Shown: one piece after another, positions 1 to 4,801 of the stretch
Layout of the letters: each line of letters opens with the position of its first letter
Position numbering within the stretch: position 1 is the first letter of the stretch
From: JAHJCW01 sp965369995
GTDB lineage: Bacteria; Fidelibacterota; Marinisomatia; Marinisomatales; JAHJCW01
Direction of reading: 5' to 3'
Length of the DNA stretch: 6,239 bases
NCBI GenBank assembly: GCA_965369995.1
Contig: CBDURO010000063.1
Span: 1 to 6,239 of the forward strand
Program-made: the position numbers and the translations under genes
The notes under the pieces: model-generated
What the model was told of the DNA's origin: nothing
Databases searched by the model: none
Seen by the model: the letters and a program-made list of their open reading frames with translations, nothing else

Positions 1-86
1 TATTTGAAATGGAGAATGCACTCCCATTATCTGTGCCAATTGTTGTAGATTGTGGGGTGGGTAATTCTTGGTTTGAAGCACATTAA
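1..86 (+). CDS. polA: DNA polymerase I, C-terminal end (partial)
   Basis: Only the last 27 codons and the TAA stop (84-86) are present, read in the frame beginning at base 3; the gene enters from the left edge. The peptide begins FEMENALPLSVPIVVD and ends GNSWFEAH. The pattern M-E-x-A, L-x-V-P, V-D-x-G-x-G-x-(N)-W-x-E-A-H-stop is the characteristic C-terminus of family A bacterial DNA polymerases, the end of the polymerase palm domain that closes around the primer terminus. The enzyme would act in the cytoplasm in Okazaki-fragment maturation and repair. No more of the protein is visible, so the presence of 5'- or 3'-exonuclease domains cannot be judged. A likely promoter for the next gene begins inside these last codons. 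Confidence 0.9.
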   Translation, partial: FEMENALPLSVPIVVDCGVGNSWFEAH

Positions 87-101
87 ATAAATATCTATAA
101 A
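73..101 (+). promoter_or_regulatory. Candidate sigma70-type promoter for the lipoprotein gene
   Basis: A -35-like TTGAAG (73-78, four of six matches to TTGACA) and a -10-like TATAAA (96-101, five of six matches to TATAAT) are separated by exactly 17 bases. The -35 box lies in the last codons of polA. Initiation would fall near 107-110, giving a leader of about 20 bases before the ATG at 129. A+T-rich DNA yields such matches by chance, and other FCB lineages use a different promoter consensus, so this is a candidate only. Confidence 0.35.
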
Positions 102-114
102 CATTATTATTTAT

Positions 115-122
115 AAGAGAAG
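115..122 (+). promoter_or_regulatory. Weak ribosome binding site before the lipoprotein gene
   Basis: AAGAGAAG lies six bases upstream of the ATG at 129. It is purine-rich but an imperfect match to AGGAGG. It is the only candidate here and supports the chosen start, which is also fixed by the signal peptide at the protein's N-terminus. Confidence 0.4.
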
Positions 123-128
123 TGTAAT

Positions 129-1229
129 ATGAAAAAAATATTAATATTATTGGCTCTCATCATTATCACTAGTTGTTCTTTGGACACTTTTAATTCCGAC
201 AATCTAGCTTCGTGGTCTATTAATTTAGATTTACCACTATTCAAAACAGATTATACAATAGCAGAAATGTTAAAAGATTATGATGAATTAGAAGTTGAGC
301 AATATCCAAATTCAAACGAAAATATTTATGTATTCAATGTATCAACTCCTCATTTGATTGATGTACCAAATTCTGTGATAACCAAAGATGGTGACCAAAT
401 TCTTCCAATTCCTGTTCCTGTACCTGATTACGAATTAGACATTCCTTCTTTACCCGATGAATTAGACGGTATAAATTTTGTTGATGTTGATCTTACGCTC
501 GAAGTTGATTTATCACAATTTGATACGACGTTAGTTGAGTCAATTATTGTAGATCAACTTACTATAACTGGAACAAATGATGACGGTGGTTTTGAAACTG
601 CGACAATTACCGACCAAGATGTTCTTATAGATGGAATATTGGTTATAGAAGATCCAGAAGATTTAATAAATATTCGTCCAACGAGTGTTATTATTAGTGG
701 AAATATAACAATTTATCCTTCGGATCAAGAAGGAGCTCAAATTTTTGATCAAACTATCATTTTGATATCAAAATTACATGCTCCATTGGAATTGGAGATT
801 ACTGAAACTTCAACATTTGACAATGCACCTCAAAAAATAGGGTTAGATATGGATGATCAATTATTTGAATCATTTACCTTATTCGCTGAGATTGATAATC
901 AAATGGAAATTGGTGGCGACTTGGTATTTCTTGTTTCTCCTGATACTATGAATTTCGAACCAAATTCACCTGTTATTCCTGATACACTGTTTACATTACT
1001 GCTATTACCTAACCAAATTCAAACTGAAACTATTGAGTTAGGATCTGAAAAATTTGATTTGTTGGCAGATTCGACCTATATGAAAGCATTTTTCAGTTTT
1101 ATCGGTATGACTGATGCACAGGGCAACACAATACCATCTCGGTTCTTTACAGAAGATTCAATCAAAGTATTATTATACGGTAGCGCAGAATTATTGATTG
1201 ATCCACAAAATATGGGCGAAGAGGAGTAG
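129..1229 (+). CDS. Predicted acidic lipoprotein, function unknown
   Basis: The 366-residue product has a classic lipoprotein leader: KK at 2-3, a hydrophobic stretch at 4-13 and a lipobox ITSC with Cys16 as the predicted lipidation site. The mature protein is strikingly acidic: by hand count about 68 Asp/Glu against 12 Lys/Arg over the whole chain, ending in EEE. It has a Pro-rich linker at about 93-109 (IPVPVPDYELDIPSLP). The rest alternates hydrophobic and polar residues, as expected of beta-sandwich folds, with no transmembrane segment after the leader. I recognise no enzymatic motif and no named family. The early W-x-I-N-L-D-L-P-L segment (29-37) followed by YTIAEML (42-48) resembles uncharacterised lipoproteins I associate with FCB bacteria, but that is an impression. 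Eight bases downstream starts a predicted outer-membrane protein, so the two are probably co-transcribed and may act together at the outer membrane. Confidence 0.75.
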   Translation: MKKILILLALIIITSCSLDTFNSDNLASWSINLDLPLFKTDYTIAEMLKDYDELEVEQYPNSNENIYVFNVSTPHLIDVPNSVITKDGDQILPIPVPVPDYELDIPSLPDELDGINFVDVDLTLEVDLSQFDTTLVESIIVDQLTITGTNDDGGFETATITDQDVLIDGILVIEDPEDLINIRPTSVIISGNITIYPSDQEGAQIFDQTIILISKLHAPLELEITETSTFDNAPQKIGLDMDDQLFESFTLFAEIDNQMEIGGDLVFLVSPDTMNFEPNSPVIPDTLFTLLLLPNQIQTETIELGSEKFDLLADSTYMKAFFSFIGMTDAQGNTIPSRFFTEDSIKVLLYGSAELLIDPQNMGEEE

Positions 1230-1232
1230 GTG
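1228..1232 (+). promoter_or_regulatory. Ribosome binding site for the beta-barrel gene
   Basis: AGGTG lies five bases before the ATG at 1238 and overlaps the TAG stop of the lipoprotein gene (1227-1229). A second purine-rich element, GAGGAG (1221-1226), lies in the last codons of that gene. Either would serve the start at 1238 and both argue for coupled translation of the two genes. Confidence 0.45.
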
Positions 1233-1237
1233 CAATC

Positions 1238-2509
1238 ATGAAGAAATTATTAATATTATTAGTATTAAGTAGTTGTGCCTTTACACAAATTATAATGATT
1301 CCGTCGTCTATTGGTACTGCTGGTACTATCGCTACTCAAGCACGTGGCGATGATGTAATCGGATGGAATCCGGCAAACTTAGGATTTGAGGATAATCCTG
1401 AATTTTCAATGAGCTTTGGAGTAATCCCGATTGTACCAATTCCTGCAATTAATATGGTAAATAGTGCAGTTTCAATGAACTGGCTTGCTGATTATCTTTT
1501 TAGCGGACGTTATCTTGATAACAATACTAAAAATGAAATGTTTGAAGTGTTTGGAGATGAGGGATGGGATCTTAATCCTTTATTATATGCCAAGATATTG
1601 GGGATTTCATCGGGCAATTTTGCATTTACAATTGGTGCAGAAGTTAACTCAAATATAACCTTGCCAACTTCAGTTTTAAAATTTGCTATGTATGGAAATA
1701 AATTTGGTGAAGAAATATCTTTAGATGATATTGACGGCAGTGCCCAAGTAGTTATTCCATTTGCACTTTCTTATGGATTTCCTCTTGAGATTCCGAATCT
1801 TGATTTAGATATAGGAAATAATTATCTAGGAATTGGTGTTAAACTATTATGGGGTGTTGGACATGGAGAAGTTGAGTATTTTGAAGGAGGAATGACTACC
1901 TATATTGATCAAGTAGTCGGGACAGGATCCGGTAGCATTAAATATTCTTATGATGGTTTTGGTTTAGCTTTCGATCTTGGTTGGGCATTAAAAATTGGAG
2001 ATAATATTACTACCAATTTAGCGATTCAAAATTTATTCGGTTTTATTAAATGGAAAGATAAAAATTCAGAAATGATTGAATTAGACTTTAATGCCGAAGT
2101 AGAAGTAAGCGACGATTTTGAAGATATAACGGATGCATTTACCGGTAATGATACTACCTATTCAATTAAAGGATATACTTCGGATTATCCAACGTATTTA
2201 ATTGCAGGTTTTGAATATGATGTGTTGCCAAATATCGAATTATATTTGAATTATAAACAATATTTCAATGAGGAATTTCAATTTTCCACTAGCCCCCGTT
2301 TTTCGTTTGCAACGAAAATGAGTCCTGCTAAATGGTTTCCCATACGAATGGGAATTGCTGTGGGAGGGTATGAAAAATTCCAAACCGGAATTGGTTTCGG
2401 ATTACATGCAAAGCATTATCATTTTGATATAGGAATAACTCAAACAGGTGGCTTATTTAATTCTGCCCGTGGAATAGGATTTTCAATAGGACAAAAAATA
2501 TTGTTTTGA
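1238..2509 (+). CDS. Predicted outer-membrane beta-barrel protein (DUF5723/PorV-FadL-like)
   Basis: The 423-residue product starts with a very short export signal (KK at 2-3, hydrophobic 4-11, likely cleavage in SSCAFTQ at 11-17). The early mature region contains GDDVIGWNPANLGF (37-50). The W/NPAN motif near the N-terminus is typical of FadL/PorV-like and DUF5723-type outer-membrane proteins of the FCB group. The remainder is made of alternating amphipathic strands rich in Gly and aromatic residues (for example YLGIGVKLLWGVGHGEVEYF around 196-215), and the chain ends in Phe (GQKILF), the usual barrel-assembly C-terminal residue. Length suits a 12-16-stranded barrel. The gene follows the lipoprotein by eight bases. 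Cargo is unknown; a hydrophobic-substrate channel or a secretion accessory role are both possible. The DUF5723 label is from memory of pattern, not a search. Confidence 0.7.
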   Translation: MKKLLILLVLSSCAFTQIIMIPSSIGTAGTIATQARGDDVIGWNPANLGFEDNPEFSMSFGVIPIVPIPAINMVNSAVSMNWLADYLFSGRYLDNNTKNEMFEVFGDEGWDLNPLLYAKILGISSGNFAFTIGAEVNSNITLPTSVLKFAMYGNKFGEEISLDDIDGSAQVVIPFALSYGFPLEIPNLDLDIGNNYLGIGVKLLWGVGHGEVEYFEGGMTTYIDQVVGTGSGSIKYSYDGFGLAFDLGWALKIGDNITTNLAIQNLFGFIKWKDKNSEMIELDFNAEVEVSDDFEDITDAFTGNDTTYSIKGYTSDYPTYLIAGFEYDVLPNIELYLNYKQYFNEEFQFSTSPRFSFATKMSPAKWFPIRMGIAVGGYEKFQTGIGFGLHAKHYHFDIGITQTGGLFNSARGIGFSIGQKILF

Positions 2510-2510
2510 T

Positions 2511-2565
2511 AGAGGATGGAAGATAGTAGAATTTGGAAAGAAGTGAAAAAAAGAGGGAGAGAAAG
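2511..2565 (+). other. Purine-rich intergenic tract
   Basis: Directly after the barrel gene, 49 of 55 bases are A or G, with no C at all. The last 21 bases (2545-2565) are purine only. G recurs every seven bases at 2515, 2522, 2529, 2536 and 2543, hinting at a decayed heptanucleotide repeat. No open frame of useful length and no hairpin followed by a T-run (terminator) is visible here. Confidence 0.5.
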
Positions 2566-2593
2566 TTCTGATTTATGAGTAACGGGTAATAAT

Positions 2594-2622
2594 TTCACAC
2601 TTCAAATAATCACGTTTTAAAT
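2594..2622 (+). promoter_or_regulatory. Weak candidate promoter for the ABC-permease-alr operon
   Basis: TTCACA (2594-2599, five of six to the -35 consensus) is followed after 17 bases by TTAAAT (2617-2622, four of six to the -10 consensus). This is the best sigma70-like pair in the only sizeable gap before the operon. The A+T-rich context makes chance matches common, so it is offered only as a place to look for a transcription start. Confidence 0.2.
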
Positions 2623-2650
2623 ATTCAATAATCAATAGTAAATATTCAAT
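2616..2650 (+). repeat. Degenerate tandem heptanucleotide repeat (ATTCAAT)
   Basis: Five head-to-tail 7-base units can be read: TTTAAAT (2616), ATTCAAT (2623), AATCAAT (2630), AGTAAAT (2637) and ATTCAAT (2644). Units two and five are identical; the others differ from them by one or two bases. The array also gives a perfect 12-base direct repeat TAAATATTCAAT (2618-2629 and 2639-2650), spaced 21 bases. It ends six bases before the ATG at 2656, so it occupies the place of the ribosome binding site, and no AGGAGG-like element is present. Short heptameric tandem repeats are known from intergenic DNA of other bacteria, for example cyanobacterial STRRs. A regulatory role here is not shown. Confidence 0.55.
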
Positions 2651-2655
2651 TAAAA

Positions 2656-3585
2656 ATGGAAGCAAGTATTACATTTAAAAAGGTTGGTCAGTTAATAGAT
2701 GGTCGGACTGTGTTAGCAGGATTATCATTTGGAATTGAAAGGAATTCCACGGTAGCCATTATCGGTGATAATGATGACTCAGGTCTTACCGAATTTTTAC
2801 GTATAATTGCCGGGTTGAGCGATCCAAATTACGGTTTACTATACATTCATGGACTTGATAGTATAAAAAGACGATTAGAAATTCGAAATTTAATCGGTTA
2901 TGTTCCCTTTGAGAATGATATGGATCCTTGGTTAACGGCTGAACAAAACATCAATTTCATTAATAATTTTTATAGAGTAGATAGGAATAAATTAATAGAG
3001 AAATATAAATATTATGCTAATGCACTAGAATTGAAAGAAAAAGTAAATATTAAAGTTCATAGATTATCTCCGGGGGCATTAAGAAAATTAACATTATTAA
3101 GAGAATTATCTCGAAATCCGAAAATTCTCGTTTTAGATCATCCAACTGCCTTTATGAATGCGAAAGATAGATCTCTAACTTGGAATTTATTACGGTCTTT
3201 ACACAATAAATTAACTATGATTTACAGCAGTTCATCATTGAATATAATTGAAAATTTCCATGACCGAATTTTAGTATTTCATAACGGTAAAATTGACTTA
3301 GATAATAATCTTGATAATATGTTAAAAAATTGGATGGGACATTATCAATTTACAATTCAGTTTGAAAAATTTCTTACTCCGTTATTTAATAAAATTGAAA
3401 GAGTTCAAGATATAATTTCACCTATTAAAAAGGAGCAGACTTTAATTTTCAATGCAAATAACCGATCAGTTCTTTTGCGAGTAATGACGCTATTAGTAGG
3501 TGTAACAATAACGGATATAAACATAAAAAGATTTCATCTACGAGATTTATTGGCTGCTAGATATATACGTGAGGGAATTGTATGA
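2656..3585 (+). CDS. Degenerate ABC transporter ATP-binding-domain protein (probable pseudo-ATPase)
   Basis: The 309-residue product aligns by eye along its length with DrrA/CcmA-type nucleotide-binding subunits: N-terminal strand ITFKKVGQL, IAGL after the P-loop (51-54), GYVP (81-84), ABC-signature region LSPGA (137-141), Walker B-like ILVLD (157-161), FHDRILVF..GKI (201-213) and a C-terminal domain (about 225-309) ending in a LEDVF-like LRDLL segment. Catalytic positions are lost. The Walker A is GDNDDSGLTE (37-46), one residue longer than usual and without Lys; Phe85 stands at the Q-loop Gln; His162 replaces the catalytic Glu; the D-loop is MNAKD; Ser193 replaces the H-loop His. ATP binding and hydrolysis are therefore unlikely. 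The frame is intact and overlaps the permease gene by ATGA, arguing for a maintained partner protein. ATG 2656 is chosen because an in-frame TAA lies at 2629 with no start between, although no Shine-Dalgarno precedes it. Confidence 0.85.
   Translation: MEASITFKKVGQLIDGRTVLAGLSFGIERNSTVAIIGDNDDSGLTEFLRIIAGLSDPNYGLLYIHGLDSIKRRLEIRNLIGYVPFENDMDPWLTAEQNINFINNFYRVDRNKLIEKYKYYANALELKEKVNIKVHRLSPGALRKLTLLRELSRNPKILVLDHPTAFMNAKDRSLTWNLLRSLHNKLTMIYSSSSLNIIENFHDRILVFHNGKIDLDNNLDNMLKNWMGHYQFTIQFEKFLTPLFNKIERVQDIISPIKKEQTLIFNANNRSVLLRVMTLLVGVTITDINIKRFHLRDLLAARYIREGIV
3571..3574 (+). promoter_or_regulatory. Ribosome binding site for the ABC-2 permease gene
   Basis: GAGG, seven bases before the ATG at 3582, lies within the last codons of the ABC gene. 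It supports the start that overlaps the upstream stop (ATGA) and so a coupled translation of the pair. Confidence 0.55.
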
Positions 3586-4331
3586 TATCAACATTGTTAA
3601 TTCGTCGTTATTGGATAATTAAAAATCGATTTTTTACAACTCTCGGTTTACTGCTCATTTTACCGGTATTTCTTAATATTGTAATTAATTTACCCTTTAA
3701 ACGATTAGTGGTAAACCCATTATGGAATATACCTCATGAACAGTGGATATATCCGGGGCTTACGATTATTGTAGTTGTAATGATGATGATACCATCGGTT
3801 TCCCGCGATTTATTCGATTTACGAATTCATAAGAAATTACTTCCGGCATTAGCGTTAACGCCGATATCTAAATCAGTGTATCTCTATAATTTTTTAATTA
3901 CTATACTTATTGAAACCGTAGTTTATACAATTTTAGTAATGATAGTTTATTTTATCTTAATTGCTCCCGGTTTTGTTGTGTTGGATTATTTATTAATGTT
4001 TCCGTTCATATTATTATTTATCGCTTTAGGAGCGAATATTTTAATCACGTTATCGTTGATTGTAGATAAGGCAACCGTGTATAATTTACTTATGTTAACA
4101 TTTTTTTTATTTATTGTGTTTGCTTCCGGGACAGTTATTGAATTTGAATATTTTCCTGAGGTTATCGGAAATATATTAAGGTATTTACCAACGGGACAAA
4201 TAATGCAGTCCTTGCGTATGGCTCTGTTTAGTGGTGTAATAAATTGGTTAATACTTTTGAGTACATTAGTAACTATAATTTTGTGGGCTTTTTTAAACGG
4301 TATATTATTTAAGAAGAGATTAACCAAATGA
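3582..4331 (+). CDS. ABC-2 type transporter permease subunit
   Basis: The 249-residue integral membrane protein has about six hydrophobic segments (roughly 18-36, 57-76, 101-127, 134-160, 165-186 and 219-241). Two features point to the ABC-2 permease family. After the second segment, a charged stretch (RDLFDLRIHKKLLPAL) leads into TPIS (93-96), the site that in this family contacts the ATPase. Between segments five and six, the sequence runs from FEYFPEV through LPTGQIMQSLRMALFSG (202-218), the usual P-x-x-x-x-x-x-R-x-x-L-x-G pattern before the last helix. It overlaps the ABC-like gene by four bases, as expected for a transporter pair, and overlaps the next gene by four bases too. The substrate is not indicated. 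Because its partner lacks ATPase residues, it may use a functional ATPase from elsewhere or serve a non-transport role. It could be mislabelled as CcmB, but no other cytochrome c maturation gene is here. Confidence 0.85.
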   Translation: MISTLLIRRYWIIKNRFFTTLGLLLILPVFLNIVINLPFKRLVVNPLWNIPHEQWIYPGLTIIVVVMMMIPSVSRDLFDLRIHKKLLPALALTPISKSVYLYNFLITILIETVVYTILVMIVYFILIAPGFVVLDYLLMFPFILLFIALGANILITLSLIVDKATVYNLLMLTFFLFIVFASGTVIEFEYFPEVIGNILRYLPTGQIMQSLRMALFSGVINWLILLSTLVTIILWAFLNGILFKKRLTK

Positions 4332-4801
4332 TCGCATATTTATCAGGCGCTATGGAAAATGCGAAAAATGAAGGTTCAGGGTGGCGTAGCGAAATAACCA
4401 TTTGGTTAAGAGATAATTTAAAGCACTCTATTATTGATCCGGTTATTGCGACTGCTAAATTAGTAGAAAAAACTGAATCACGAAATTATAGGAGTTGGAA
4501 AACTTCTAATCCGAATAAGTTTAAGGAATTTGTACGACAAGCAATTGATAATGATCTAAACTCCGTTGTAAATAAAGCTGATTATTTAATCTGCTTATGG
4601 AATAACGAAGTATTAACCGGTGGTGGAACGCATGGTGAAGTAACAATGGCATATTATCACAATAAACCGGTTTATTTGATAAATCAATTAGATATGCCAA
4701 ATCAATTAAGCGGTTGGATAATGTCTTGTGCAACAGAAATTTTTAAAGATTTTGAATTAATGCAAAAAAGATTACTTGAAATTTATGGTGAAAAATCATG
4801 A
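4328..4801 (+). CDS. Nucleoside 2-deoxyribosyltransferase-like protein
   Basis: The 157-residue protein has the hallmarks of the small nucleoside 2-deoxyribosyltransferase-like fold: an N-terminal strand and loop AYLSGAME (3-10), W19 and E22 on the first helix, an acidic residue before a hydrophobic strand (ADYLICLW, Asp85), and the active-site motif GGGTHGEVTMAYYHNKPVYLI (98-118), in which Glu104 matches the catalytic nucleophile position. In characterised members the enzyme moves 2-deoxyribose between bases or hydrolyses the N-glycosidic bond of nucleosides or nucleotides in the cytoplasm. This member is divergent, carries an inserted helical stretch (about 44-72), and could instead belong to the related DUF4406/Nuc_deoxyri_tr2 groups, so the substrate is open. 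It is coupled by ATGA overlaps to the permease upstream and alr downstream. Its only upstream ribosome-binding candidate is a weak AAGAAGAG around 4311-4318. Confidence 0.7.
   Translation: MIAYLSGAMENAKNEGSGWRSEITIWLRDNLKHSIIDPVIATAKLVEKTESRNYRSWKTSNPNKFKEFVRQAIDNDLNSVVNKADYLICLWNNEVLTGGGTHGEVTMAYYHNKPVYLINQLDMPNQLSGWIMSCATEIFKDFELMQKRLLEIYGEKS
4787..4790 (+). promoter_or_regulatory. Ribosome binding site for alr
   Basis: GGTG, seven bases before the ATG at 4798, sits in the final codons of the upstream gene. It is a weak Shine-Dalgarno match, but the spacing supports the overlapping start at 4798. Confidence 0.35.

Noticed and set aside
87..115. Inverted repeat ATAAATA/TATTTAT (87-93, 108-114) as a polA terminator
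   Set aside because: The stem is only seven A-T pairs with a 14-base loop and no following T-run; it is too weak to call and expected by chance in this composition.
129..1264. Near-identical first 25 bases of the genes at 129 and 1238
   Set aside because: Both encode Lys-Lys-hydrophobic export signals in A+T-rich codons, which explains the resemblance; similarity stops after the leader, so this is not a duplication.
2656..3585. Missing ABC motifs due to a sequencing frameshift
   Set aside because: The same frame carries recognisable family landmarks on both sides of each altered motif (IAGL, GYVP, ILVLD, DRILVF, GKI), so the changes are substitutions plus a one-residue insertion rather than frame errors.
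4101..4108. Run of eight T within the permease gene as a possible frameshift or phase-variation site
   Set aside because: The frame is intact across it and it encodes Phe-Phe in a membrane helix, a normal result of A+T-rich codons; nothing indicates variation.
3986..4327. Open reading frame on the - strand opposite the permease (113 codons)
   Set aside because: It lies fully inside a well-supported permease gene, has no recognisable domain and no ribosome binding site of note; A+T-rich coding DNA often leaves such antisense frames open.
4521..4733. 70-codon - strand open frame opposite the deoxyribosyltransferase-like gene
   Set aside because: Shadow of a real gene carrying an active-site motif in the other strand; no independent support.
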